From the NCBI RefSeq assembly GCF_016906535.1, contig NC_057371.1:1798001-1862000 (forward strand): 64,000 bases of DNA. The letters run 5' to 3'. This document shows positions 46,525-58,521 of the stretch, piece after piece. Below the pieces are notes generated by a model. The model did no database searches. It was not told the DNA's origin and worked only from the letters and a program-made list of their open reading frames with translations. The stretch comes from Rhizoctonia solani (Eukaryota > Basidiomycota > Agaricomycetes > Cantharellales > Ceratobasidiaceae). A program made the position numbers and the translations under genes. How positions within the stretch are numbered: position 1 is the stretch's first letter; each line of letters opens with the position of its first letter.

Positions 46525-47509
46525 GCTTCCAACAGCTCAAAAATGACGAATCACGACTTTGATCTAAATTATTGCTTACTCGAGGTCTTCAACACGCCCT
46601 CGTTCCCATTTGTTTGCACGCACGCATTAACGTCTGACACCCCATGCATATCTCTCCCGTTTCCTTCCCTCGCGGTCCCGCGGACTCTATAGCTAATATC
46701 ATCCAGGGACTCTGGTCCTGCAAGATGCGAGGATATAGTTTGTACTACCACCGACTTTGTATCTGTCTTGTTTTGTTTACTTTCCCTGCTCTACACCCGA
46801 GTCTTGCTTTTGTCAGGGCTGGTGCCGTGCACAAAATAATACAATCGCGTTCAACACGCTCACTCTGGTTCTTGCGATTAAGATTGTACTTGAATGGGAT
46901 TCACAAGGCAGTGTGGCTTTCAGCCCCTAGAGAGTTGAATAGCTGCAGCTTGAGCGGGTTGATTTGAGAAGCCTAGCAGCTGAGATCATGAAGCCCAAAA
47001 TCCGAAACGCCGCCCCAACCATGCATCTACATCACGCCAAGTGTGTTTGTCCTTCTTGTCACTCTCGGTCGCTTGTCCCAAGACTATACCCCTCTACGAA
47101 ATCTGGGTGAGTGAATAGGCCTTGATTTGAAGCTGAGAATGCTCAATCAAGCTTGGTCAGAGCAGTTTACGCGCCAAGAATTGATATATCACTTTGCCCA
47201 TAATTTGCGTCCGTTAACGTTGGGTCATAAATACATACTAAGTATGCGAGCCATGAAGAATGCAGTTTGACGATTTCGCAAACTGTATGCGTCTATACGT
47301 TCGACTTTTTTGTTACGATATTGGAACCGCTTTATGCCCGATCGGAAGCTTGGATGCAATCGCCGCACTGCTGCGGATATTGAAAACTTCGCTTAAGAAA
47401 AATTGATATAAAGGATTATGGAAGTGACTTGGTTTCAAGAGGGACGACTAATGCACCGACGTGTTTGACATACAACAATCATACTCCTATGCATTATGGC
47501 ATGCTATGC
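46525..47509. other. Convergent spacer MET13 / Zn2Cys6 regulator
   Basis: Nearly 1 kb with both 3' ends. Only short unsupported open frames. Confidence 0.5.
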
Positions 47510-49710
47510 TCAAGTCTGACCATATTGCAGCCCGATTTTCTGCAGTGGTCCTACCCAGACGTCTTCTAGCATTCGAAGAATGTCGTTCCAAATCGATACA
47601 GGATAGCGAGAGCTTCGAAGGCCCCCGATACACTTACGGACCGTATCTCTGTCCCGCCGTTTGATACACACGACTCCGGCCTCGTGTATTGTCAGAATAG
47701 CGCAAAGAAGTAGGTTTTGTAATGAACATACTATAATCATGGGAACAATCATGAATCCATCAGGACTATGTCCCTGCTTGGTACCGTCTACGAGCCGCAT
47801 AAATGTTCTCCTCGCCTGGACGACGCGCGAGTCCTGAGCGCTTGCACCATAGAGCGTCTGCGAACGGTCTCGCAGTTGGAAAGCACTATTCTTCAATCGA
47901 TATCTGTTGTGTACATACCATGTAGAGGTAGATGTATGCAGCTTGGCGCCAGGCTTCCTGCACTGCCGTTCTCCCAAGCCGTAGTACCGGGTCACTCGAC
48001 TCTACAAGCGACATTTTGATCTTGGACAAATCATCCTCGATTTTACGAAGTAAGCCGGGGTCCAAATTTGCCCCATGATACTCGTAGAGCGTATTGATCC
48101 ATGCAAATAGTAGTACAAGCTGGTCGGGAACTCCTAGTATCCATTGGAATCCATAATTTCGCTGTTGATCGTAAATCTCGTCGCAAAGCTCCAATGAGAA
48201 CCCAGCATCATACTGGCATAGCATAGGTCGACCAAATGTGATACTGACGCAGACATCCCACCCGACAAAGAATGACAGACAAAACGGTGGCTCATTTAAG
48301 ATACCAGGTAAATAGACCGGCTGACCCAAGGGCTCTGGACAGGCGTCACGAAATGGCAATGCAGCGCCACACAACAGTTGGTACCAAGAGCAAAATGGAT
48401 AGCTGGATCCTTGTATAGCGATTATCTGAAGCAAGTGTGTAAGTACGAAGCCCCAAACATTTCCCATCACCACCGTCTTACATCAAGATAATCGGTCAGT
48501 ATAGCCAGTGCTTTTTGCCTGACCAGGTTGGGCTCGAGGGTGGCTCTTTCTAAGGCATAACGGGCGGCCTTCTGATACATGTCGGTATGCAGTATCGAAA
48601 TGGTCAGTTCGCAGCTCTGGTCGGGAACCGGGCTCTTTAGAAGTGCGCCAATCGCCCTACTGATGAGCGTTATTCGACCACGAGTGGAAGCGGAGCTGTT
48701 TATCTGATGCGCTATTCGCTCCTTCATGCTGGAGCGAATCATCAGGGGCTGAAACATAACTAGCATGCTCCATTGAGCAGCTAAAAGTATCGTCAATGTC
48801 AAAATACATCTTCATAGTACAGGAACTCACACTTTTGTAATGCAAAAGCAAAGAGATTATCCGGGACAGATTGGTCCAACGCAAGGTTTATACCCAAAGT
48901 TTCCCTCGGTTCTTCAAGGATTTCATCGTCCTCTTCTTCCCGATCCGTTTTTGTAAGAGATTCGTAGGATTGTGATGCGGAAATGTTTAATTGAGTATCC
49001 CAGTGACCAGGCGGCATTTGTGTATGGTCAGCAAAATGTTCATCGTTATGAGTTCCGAAGGTTGTTGTCTGCGAACTTTCGGCGAACTGGTTCATATAAG
49101 CCAACAAGGCTCTTTCCGGGCCAAGGTCGTAGAGCCGAGTCATGCTTGAGCTAGGGACGGATTCAACTATTGTCGATAATGAGTTCGGATATATGTGCTC
49201 TTTTCTCGCCAAGCTCTGAGCAACGTCCAGCGGCAGTCCAGAGTAGCGACCCAAAACTGATGGAACGTGGCTTGTAGAAGACCTCACCAGACTGTCGTCG
49301 CGGGCTTGAGTACTTGCCGTAGAGCTCTGGGGAGATATATCCGGTACAAAATGGATCTGGGATCCAGTGATTGTGCCTAAGCTTTCGTTGGGGTTCACGA
49401 CTCCGAAGCTTTGTACAGACGCATCGCCAGTTGGTTCTTGCTGAACAAACGCGTGGAGAGGTGCCGATTTCGTTCTTGGCTTTCTGGCTTTGCGGCCAAT
49501 CGCAGACATCCTCTCCACATATTGATACCCGCTACACTCAAGACCCATGCTGATACACCTTTGGCACTTCGGGTGAGCCTCGTCACACTTCTTTCGCCTA
49601 CAGCCAAGCATCTTTCGTCATATGGTTCAGCCATGTAAGACAAGACCAACTTACCTAGTTTTGCATGTACCACACCCAGTCATAGACCGGGAGTCCGCTG
49701 CTGTATTCAT
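47510..49710 (-). CDS. Zn2Cys6 binuclear-cluster transcription factor
   Basis: Nuclear regulator. Exon 1 (MNTAADSRSMTGCGTCKTR) splices to RKKCDEAHPKCQRCISMGLE, giving C-x2-C-x6-C-x6-C-x2-C-x6-C, the complete six-cysteine zinc cluster. A basic stretch (GRKARKPRTK) follows, then a Ser-rich linker, an acidic piece (TDREEEDDEILEE), and a helical middle/C-terminal region (FAFALQKC, QWSMLVMFQPLMIRSSMKER, ALAILTDYLDV, LVLLFAWINTLYEYHGANL, AAYIYLYM, ILRMLEDVWV). That region has the look of the fungal transcription-factor regulatory domain common in agaricomycete Zn2Cys6 genes. It ends LQKIGLQYGQT. Five or more introns. Targets cannot be inferred; no metabolic cluster adjoins it. Frame holds as far as I followed it. 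Confidence 0.85.
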
Positions 49711-52109
49711 AGCTATTCACGAGTCTCCGTTCAGTGTCTGATGAATGTAAGGCGAATTGTAACTGGTAGGCTGCACCTGGTTATTGCACAGTCCGGGGAA
49801 AAAGCCAAACAATAAAGAACACTTGGCGTCGGTATTGCGTTGTGGGGCAGGTCCAAGGTTCAGAAAGCTTAATAATGGATGTGAGCCGGGGGTCAAGCGT
49901 GCCCGAAAATTCCATGAAAACACCTATGAGGACCTTCTTGAATTAACAAGGTTCCGATCTCAGTACTGTATAAGAATCTCCGAAATATGAAAAAGTGCCT
50001 GATCAATCCCTAGTACTATAGTTCTGTACTGTAGTTGAAGCAAAATTCAACACATCAAAATGACACTTTGCCGTGCGCGTATACCTGCTTATCCAAAACG
50101 CCCAAATGCATTCAATGTTTCGCACGTAAACTATCCACCTACATAATCCGAGCCTATTTCTTAGAGCACACAGACTACAAATGTATTCCAATCGAACTAT
50201 GGATACTGTATTACCTAGGCCCTAGGGGGCGTTCGCGGGCCCCGCCTACGCAGCGCGTTTGTCAAGAGGATGATGCCAACCCCAGGTATCAGCACATTTC
50301 AAAGGCAATGTATTTGATATGTAGTTCGTAAAAACTAGCCTATAGTAAATCTTGGGAAGAAAACATGCATACTTTGCTTGTCTGTTGAAGTCCTACTAGG
50401 ATACATCGATAAGAGCCAAGAGAGTGGGGAACTGCCAAACTGGAGCTATCTAAGTATAGGGTGGAGAATTAGTACTTGCCGGAAATCAACCCGATATACG
50501 TGAGGCCGACGCCTACGACGATATTCGGCTATCCCGCCTCATACATTGAGCGTATAGATTCTGACCTACATCGGTATGAAATGTCCCGCAGCCTCTGAAG
50601 CTGATCGTATATCATTCGGCGTTACAGGCATAAATGCGGGCTGGAGTTATAAAATTAGGGCCGTTCTCGGGATTATTACTTGTCAGCCTTGGCATTACTG
50701 AGAGGCAACACATGCGATGGCAATCAAAGGTTACTAAGAAAAGTACATTAAAATCTACATATGATTGGGTTCATCGCGACCGATCAATAACCCTGGATAT
50801 ACATCACCCACCTAATCCAAGCCCCACCCACCCACCCCCAGCAGCCGCTACACCGCATTCCCAATCACCACACCGCAACTCTCGCATTAGAGTCCAACGA
50901 TCACGTCAATTATCTGAACCCATCCCCCTGGATCCATTGCAATTGATCTCCCCAGATATCATCCAGGGCGTCTATTTGGGTCATACCCCAGGGTAAAATC
51001 CAGCTATGAGAACCTGCAACTTGGGACTTGGAAATTAGAGCTTATGAGCCAAGGCCCACAGATGGCCTTCTTGGTGGCACACGATACCACCCACCGTTAG
51101 TAACAAAAAGACTCGGCCGCCGCTTCATCGCCTTCAATATGATGCGGCATCATTCTAGTACCACGCGAGCGCAAATGCTGATGGAGAGTAATGCGATGCC
51201 CCAATGATCTTTCGCGTCTCTACTCGCGAGACAAATTCATACACGAGCATAATAAGCCCGATACCCATTCGGCGTCCAACAACGAATGAACGATTAGATT
51301 TTTGTGTCGGGTACTTACGCGTACACGCTACAAGTTCTTGGCGGTATAGATTCTCGTCCCCGTGCACGTTACGGCCGGCTTGGCTGTGGTACCCCCCACG
51401 AAGCACGTCGAGCCTCGAACCAATCAAGAGCTCGACCGAAATTCTCGGACATATCTCAACCCACGTCCTTTGTCATATCAATACCGTACATGCACATCGC
51501 TAGAGTATATACCTCCACATGTTACACACCCCGAGTCATTCTATCCTCGCCTCTTAGGGGGTACACCGCCCCACGGGCCACTCGCAGCCTTTCGATTCGC
51601 GCCCGTCGAACGAAATAACACGCGATGCGAATCCGAATGTTTGTTGTGGAACCACTTTGGGCCGTAAATGGCAAGAGACGTCAGTTTCTCGGGCTGAATG
51701 GCCGTTGGAGTCTGCACGAGGCTAATATGGCAGTACGAACTCATTAAGGATCGTACTTTAGGTCTAGGCGATCACATCTCTTGATTCTCGTTAGTGCCAT
51801 GCTTGGGCACGTCATGATCATAATCGGCCAATGTGCCAACGCCGAGCTCGAGGGTGGCGCCTTATGATCGAGCAATCAAACCATATAGCCATCTTGGAGG
51901 TGCTTAAGCTTCACACCACGCGACTGAACGAGAAAGGGGAAAAATATATAGATAAAATGAAACGCATGAATTGCTACAAACCGAGGCATCGTACAACAAA
52001 TGCAGTGAAACCACATAATATTTGAGTAAAAAAAAAGAAGAAAAGAGGTACAACCAAAAATAAAACAAAAAAAGCAAGATGGATCGTCTATGGCTAAGGA
52101 AAAGCAAAA
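49711..52109. other. Gene-free 2.4-kb stretch
   Basis: Upstream of the Zn2Cys6 gene and downstream of the R3H gene, so it holds the promoter of the former and 3' UTR of the latter. An open frame at 50634-50996 (+) is Pro-rich low complexity and unsupported. An A-rich tract at 52026-52080 lies beside the R3H stop. Confidence 0.5.
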
Positions 52110-54510
52110 CTACTTGCCACCATCAGTGACGCTCAACTTGGAGACCTGATCAACAAGTGCGTCAGTGCCTTCTTGGGGAGTTCGGACCTGGGCCGGAAGG
52201 GCCGCCGGACCCGCACCCGTGGTGGATTGTATAATCCAAATGACTTGGGAACCGGTCGTCCAATCGAATCCGTTTCTTCGAACCTTCGGCCGGCTGCAGG
52301 AGGCACGGGCGGAGGGGTCATGGTGCTGTTAAACAAATTGGCAGGCGATCCTTCTCGACCCCATGCACCCGCCCGAGCTCCGTTATTGGCGGTGCCGTTA
52401 CCGTTACTGTTTAAAGGAGGAAAGTCGGTCGTATTGGCCCCCAATTTGACAGGTCCGGATCCAGCACGCGGGATCTGGTTCCCAGAAGATGAGCGGGAAG
52501 TCATCCTCAATCTGCTATCCGTCGAACTCGTCGAGGTCGTGCGTGAGAGGTTGGGTTCTGCCATGAGCCCCACAGCCCAGTCGGGTCGCGCTGGAAGAGG
52601 GTGCTTGGACGTCGTCGACGTGGAAGTGTACGTCCGCCGAGACGAAGAGGAAGAAGCGGAAGACTAGATGAAAGAAAACATGCGATTGAGTAAGGGGGTT
52701 TCCTACATTGGCAAATACACTCACCGCAATCGAAGCCGTCTCGTCGGCCGGGTACGAGACCCACTCCCTGCACCTCCACCGAACCCGAGTATGCACTCGT
52801 TGAGCTCGAGCTCGTGGACAAACGCCGATTAGGTCCCGTCACTCGCATGGGAGTTGCAAGCGTTGGTGTACCCCAGGGGCCAACCGGAGCCCTCGGTCCC
52901 TTGGCGCCTCCGTTGGATCCATTGCTCGCATGCCCACTATGGCCATTCCTGGATCCCGAGCGGCTCGAATGACTACTACCCGGTGCATCGGGTGGCGTAG
53001 GGATGAGCACCGGTTGATGCATATACCCAGCGCACTGGTACGGTTGCATATACTGGTGAGGTGGGAACGGGTCATTTTGGACGTGCATGTGTCGACCGGG
53101 TTGGGGAGGAGGGGGCATCGGAGGGAACGCATGACGTTGTGTTTCGGGCTGGATCTGAGGCTGTGGTTGGGGCTGGGATTGAATCGGTGGGGGCCAGGTG
53201 GCCGCGTGTTGAGGAGGGAACGGGTAGGCGACACCCTGAGGGGGCGGCGGCGGAGGGGCATACATCTGCATGCCAGGAGCGGGGCCCTGCCTGGGGTCGT
53301 ACTGTGGTTGCGGATAGTATGCATACATCGGGTAGTATTGCGGACCGTACATATACGGCACCGGTGGTGGTTGTGTAGCGTTGGGTTCGTATTGCTGAGG
53401 AGAATGAACTGGAGCGCTCGGCGCGTTGGGGTTGAAGAGCATGGGTGGGTAGTACGAAGCCGGTATAGTCGTCATGTCCTGGGGTGCCGGAGACCCACGA
53501 GAGGAGGACGAAAGATCAGATCGACGCTGCTTGTCGACCCAACGGGGCTGTATATATACCCCAAGGGAGATCAAAACATGGGAGCATGAGCAAGGAGAAA
53601 CCAAAAAGGGAAATAAAATAAAAAAGTGGAAACACGACAGGGTGAAAACAAACTGACCTCTGAATTGGCCGAGTCACGCCTCGTGGGTGGTGTTGACGGT
53701 GGGTCGTCCTTTTCTTGGAAACCCTCGAAGATTCTGGACCGGGCTTGGTTGTAAGCTGCGGTACGTTCCTCAATGGTCATCTGGGCACGGCGCTTGAGGT
53801 CCTCGGAGGGAGCCGTCCCATCGGGTTGATCATCTCCTGTCGAGTCAGCTCGACCAGGCTGCTTCGCACGCGCGCGCTCATCAACATTACGACGCATGAT
53901 CTTGAATGCCGGAGCGGGTGCTTGCTCCATAGGAACAATCTCCGATATACGGGATTTGGGTCTGAGAGAGAGATGATAAATTAGATTTAAATAGACACCA
54001 CCACCAATCGACGCTACGTACGCGCGAGACTCGGGACCGAGCATGACAGAAATCGTCTTTGCATCTGCCTCGATGAGCAACTTGTAATACTGCGCACAGC
54101 GGTGGACCAACATGCGCTGGTACGACGAGGGCGGAACATACGTGCACCGCTTTCCTGGTGTCCTATTCACGCCAAAAAAAAATGAGTAGGGAGTGGATAG
54201 GAGAGGAATGCGGAGAGAACGGACCCGCGTTCGTTGAGGAGACTATCAAAGTCGTCGCCGAGCTTGAGGACAAAGAGTCGATCCTTGGAGCTGTTGAGGG
54301 CCTCGATGATGGTCGGATCGGGCTCGTCGCGGGTACCGGGGTCGGATGAGGCTGCGGATGTAGACGTGGGCAGCGAGAGGTCGGTCGATGGTGACGGCGA
54401 AAGAGACGCGACGACGACACATGCGAACTCGGGGAACCAATCCGCCCGCGCCCATCGTCATCGTCCGAGCAGACAGACCTAGAACCATTACTATCCACAC
54501 ACACATACAT
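52110..54510 (-). CDS. R3H-SUZ domain RNA-binding protein, apparent frameshift near C-terminus
   Basis: Cytoplasmic single-stranded RNA-binding protein of the encore/R3HDM class. N-terminal Ser/Asp-rich part, then R3H: IIEALNSSKDRLFVLKLGDD, FDSLLNER|, YQRMLVHRCAQYYKLLIEAD, KTISVMLGPESR. Then a SUZ motif: APAFKIMRRN and RRAQMTIEERTAAYNQARSR, IFEGFQEKDD. A long Pro/Gln/Tyr-rich region follows (PPMLFNPNAPSAPVHSPQQY, YYPMYAYYPQPQYDPRQG), typical of low-complexity RNP proteins, then Ser-rich parts, ending DALVDQVSKLSVTDGGK. One base is missing near 52215-52217 between SFGLYNPPR and GAGPAALPAQ, and possibly another around 54412. The start near 54510 is tentative. Confidence 0.82.
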
Positions 54511-55689
54511 ATATCCAATCGCCTACTCACTCGAATCCATTTCTCTATGTCAAAAGCCAAAGAACGAGGTGAACAACCAGAAAAGAAAAAAGGGAAAAGC
54601 CAGAAAAAGATGAGACGCTAGGCAATTAAACAAAAGTGCATTAGTAGTGTACACTTGGCACGGCACGCTACGGCTCGGGGGTCGTCGTGGTGGAGGGTCT
54701 TCTCTTCCCGCTCCAGATGCGACAAGTCCAAAACAGCCGCTAGCTCCGACCGGCCCTAAACACACTCTCTCCCCCCTCTTCCCCCGCTAAATTAAATTAA
54801 TAATATTGATGTATATCTTACCTCGAATCGGGAGGTTTATTTAATATTCACAGTCAACTCAAATTGTGATATGAGTTCCTGGTCGACGTCGTTGATCTTC
54901 ACATACATACATCTTATATATCGTCCCCGATGCTGTGAGGTGGCAAGAATTCGAATTAATACTCCCGACTGCCTCGCTCCACCCGAGACATATGCATAGA
55001 CGTTTTTTTTCTTTCTTTTCCCTGCCGCTCTATTCCAACTCTCTATCCGACTGGCGATCGCGTTCGAGAACGGGCGGCTAGTCTATACGATATATTACCA
55101 CTATATACACCACCTCCGAGTCTACCGTCCCCCCCCCCCTTACAGCCTTCACGCCAAAGTTCTATTTCCGGACAAGTCCAAACTCAAAAGTAACCTCTTC
55201 TTCCTGGGCTCCGATTGTATGTCTTGCGCTCGGCCACCGAAGCTACGGCCAGAAACCCCGCATGTCCGTGCTTTTACTGTAGTGTTTACCAGTATCTTTC
55301 CCACCTGGAGTGTTCCTTGGTTGACCAGCCATAGACGATTACAACTGAATCTAGATTCTGGAACCAAACACGTGGCTATTGCCGCCGGCGTGGCACTCGC
55401 TCCGGTCCTAAACCAATCATGGGAGAGGGGAAAGGGAAATAAACTCCTCTCTCATCTCTCTCTCCGATTTACGTCCGCAATAAGTCTAGTGGACAGAGTG
55501 CCACTTGACACTTGATCTTCACGCGTCCCACCTTTTTTGCCCTGGCTCAGAGAGAAAAATGGGCCACCGGCTTTTTAAAGGCGGCGGTGCGCAGATGTGG
55601 AAAGATCGACAGCAATAGATTAACCGGTACTACCCCATGTACATGCACAACCCATCTATACCCATTGAGATAAAAAAAAAAATACTAAC
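54511..55689. other. Intergenic
   Basis: Promoter of the R3H gene and 3' UTR of the transporter. Several CT-rich and A/T-rich tracts (about 54770-54800, 55010-55020, 55130-55140); no gene seen. Confidence 0.5.
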
Positions 55690-57422
55690 CTAGACACGAT
55701 GAGAATCTATGACCTTCATGATGTTAAAGGTCAAGCAAAACACAAAGATGAGAGCGCCATAGAGTGCGAGGGCGAGCGCAGTACCCAAGAGCACGCGGCT
55801 ATGCCCAGGATCATTGCGGAACAACTACAAGACCAAAAAGCATCAGCCCAGTTGCAATGCGCGCATATAAAAGCAACTCACCTTGAAGTAGAACAGCCCA
55901 GGAAGAATAAACGAGATGGTCGTTGATCCCGTGGAGCCGACAAACGACAAGACTAGGCCAAGGCGTTCAGCGTTGTTCATGGAGATTACCAAGACCAAGA
56001 AACTCACTCAGTTGCAAATCGTCCACGAAATACGCAATGGCGAATCCAAACCCGACAATCGCCGAAGTGAGCGCAACATGCCTTGCCTTGCTCATCTTTC
56101 CATGTGACCATGCGGATCCAGCACCTCCGCCTCGTCTTGTTCTGCCTCGTCAAGACTCTGCGTCTCGCTCGAAGAAGGAGTGTCCACCTTCTTCCCCCCA
56201 TCACCTTGTCCAAGCATCCTCGGCAGGGATGGACCTGCAGGGGATATGAAAACATGACCATGACGACGATTGCGAATTGACCAATGGCGATGAAGATGGT
56301 CGTGGACGGATACATGGATGATATTGGGTCCGACCTTGGATCCAAATGTGAGATACCCAAAGACCGCGATGATTTCGTACGTCGCTGTTGCTGAAAAGAT
56401 GGATGTAAAGATAACCGTGTTCATTCGTGGTTGGGTATTGGATTTGAGTTCGTTGTAGATCGGGAAGAGCTATTGGTATGGTGAGTAAAAAAAAAAAAAA
56501 AAAAAAGCACAAGCTAGGAGCAAGATACGCACGTTTTGGGCACATGTATAGGCGAATACCTGGACGGGAAAGGTGGAGATAAATGACTTGTCAAAGTGGA
56601 TTATATGAATCGGGCCTGGTTTGACCGTTCCTTCAGGCGGAGACCAGTAGCAAAATATGACGATGCAGACAAGGTAGACTGGAATGTGTAAGTATATCGC
56701 AACTCGGACCCATCGCCAATACTACAGACGGAAAAGAGGGCAACGTAGCTAGTGTGGCGCAGGCTGTCCAAACGATGGAGGAAACAAAGTGGCGCCAGAA
56801 AAGCAAGAAAGACCATGATCCAGAAATGACCGGAAACAGCCCACCAAGGCGGATTAACGTCCGGAGCGGTGAACACATGGTAAAACGAATGAACGACCGC
56901 GGGCATGAGACCTTTGATAATGATGAGGTAACTAACCCAAAAGGTTAATTAGAGCGCAATCAAGTGGAGCAATTGACTTGCCTAATGGATACGCCAAGCA
57001 TTTGATGGCAATTGCGGCGTCGAAAAAGACGGCGGCGGAAGGGAACGTGATCTTGGAGACGGCGAAAAAGGAAGACTTGCGATGAGGAGTGCGAGTTGCA
57101 CAACGGCTCAACATCCATAGGCCGAGTGCACCGATACAGCCCGAGGTGATGCAGCTCACAACGCCCGGTAGTATACCACCAGAGGCCATGACCTAACGAG
57201 ATTAGTAGGGGCTGTGACGCGGATTGATCGACTCACAAGTGGGAACGTGAGCATTCCAGTGCCCATGATGGTATTTGCCAAGTTTCCTACACAGCTGACA
57301 ATGGTAGCATGTCCGTCTTCCTCCTCGGCCTTGGGAGCGCCGACACCCAGCAAAGGAGCGTTATCGTTATCGGCAACAGTGTCATCTCTATCGACGGGGG
57401 CAACGCCGTAAGACCTTGCCAT
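55690..57422 (-). CDS. AVT-type (SLC38-like) amino-acid transporter, two apparent frameshifts
   Basis: Polytopic permease of the AAAP family; yeast AVT5/6 relatives export amino acids from the vacuole. The cytosolic N-terminus (MARSYGVAPVDRDDTVADND) is followed by TM1 with the family start NLANTIMGTGMLTFPL. Later: MASGGILPGVVSCITSGCIG, HFWIMVFLAFLAPLCFLHRL, HTSYVALFSV, FPVQVFAYTCAQN|LFPIYNEL, TYEIIAVFGYLTFGSKVG, STTIFIAIGQFAIVVMVMFS, YPLQVHPCRGCLDKV, GFAIAYFVDDLQLS, TGSTTISFILPGLFYFK and LALALYGALIFVFCLTFNI; it ends VIDSHRV. Frame breaks by one base occur at the six-base C run 56194-56199 (VMGG|KKVDTPSSS) and near 56097-56102 (HGHM|KMSKARHVAL). The intron near 56490 carries a homopolymer of about 19 A on the + strand. 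Divergent from the 57612 gene. Confidence 0.84.
56489..56507. repeat. Poly-A/T homopolymer (about 19 nt) in a transporter intron
   Basis: On the coding (-) strand this is a T tract just upstream of the exon that starts LFPIYNEL, where a polypyrimidine tract is expected. Confidence 0.6.
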
Positions 57423-57611
57423 GGTCGTAGTAGTTGTTGATAAGCACTCACGCGGTAGAATTAGGTCTGCTGACCTGGGGTTCCGGAAGCGCCGAGCGTT
57501 ACGCGATCCCGATGGCTGGGCAGCGGAGGATGTGTGATGAAATTATGGCCGAGCGCCGACAAGTAATATTTGGCAGCTCTCCACCACAACGAACCTTGTT
57601 TCCCACCCGCT
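57423..57611. promoter_or_regulatory. Divergent promoter transporter / Ser-rich gene
   Basis: 189 bp between the divergent starts at 57422 (-) and the tentative 57612 (+). Confidence 0.4.
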
Positions 57612-58521
57612 ATGAATCATCGTCCGCGTCCCCAGGGTAGAAAGAGCAGCTCCAGTCCTCCCCCGTCTCTTCCTCTTTCCCACCCGATCCTCTCCTATCC
57701 CCCTGGAACAATGTCCAATCCGAGCTTGAGCCAACACTCACGCTATCCTCTTGCCCTTGGCCATTCTCGACCTCAGCAGCCCAGACGTCATTCGGCCCAC
57801 CATCCCAGACGACACCCGCATTCCCCTCTTACTCCCCAAACTATGCCAGCTCGTCAACTGCGCTGGGCTCTGAGGGAGCTGGTGCCTCATCCACACCCAG
57901 GAGTGCTTTCAAGGTCCTTTCGTCCGTTAAACGATCGTTTAGTATGGGTGCTCCCAAAAAGTCGGCCCCAACGTCATCGGTTAGTTGTACCCATTGACTG
58001 CTGCCTTTGCTTTCTAACTTGGATTTCAGCATATGCCAACCTACACCCCCGAAGAGACGGCCGCCGCACAGATCAGATTGTCCGATCCCGATACATCCCG
58101 ACCTCCTCCAACAGTGCAACAAATTGCTGCCGGATTCGTCGTAAGTCCTCGGCCAGCATGTATGACTCGAATCTGGCTCATCACTTGAACATTTCAGACC
58201 GGCCTTCGACCCCGTACATCATCCCGAGCACCCCCTCCTTCGCGCTCATCACTCAAAAAGTCCACAACCAGTAGCACATCCACTTCTTCCTCTGTTTCCC
58301 TCGCCTCCACCAGCCTCATGAGCACTCGTACCGGAAGTACAGCTACCGCCGCAACAAGCGTTGCCAGCTCACGACGCACTCGGCCCCGCTTCAGTCTGAA
58401 AGACGCTATTTTTGGCAGGTCGGGTGTTCCCATCGCACCTATCACCACCGTTTCCCGCAAAGCTGTCAGATTCCACGTCGACCGATCACCCACTACCGAC
58501 TCGACGCCTCTTCCGTCATAG
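57612..58521 (+). CDS. Ser/Pro-rich protein of unknown function
   Basis: Not recognised. The best supported part is STPRSAFKVLSSVKRSFSMG and APKKSAPTSS, spliced (short intron ending ttcag) to HMPTYTPEETAAAQIRLSDP, TSRPPPTVQQIAAGF, a second intron, then TGLRPRTSSRAPPPSRSSLK, a Ser/Thr run, RRTRPRFSLKDAIFGRSGVP and a stop at 58521. The RSF-S-M and RFSLKDAIFG pieces look like short basic phosphorylation or docking motifs. The start is uncertain: ATG 57612 (MNHRPRPQGRKSSSS) is in a different frame from the downstream part, so either an intron is missed or another single base is lost. Confidence 0.5.

Noticed and set aside
50634..50996. 120-codon open frame (+) with a Pro/His-rich middle
   Set aside because: Low-complexity, no family motif, no intron pattern, and the composition follows local CCA/CCC repeats.
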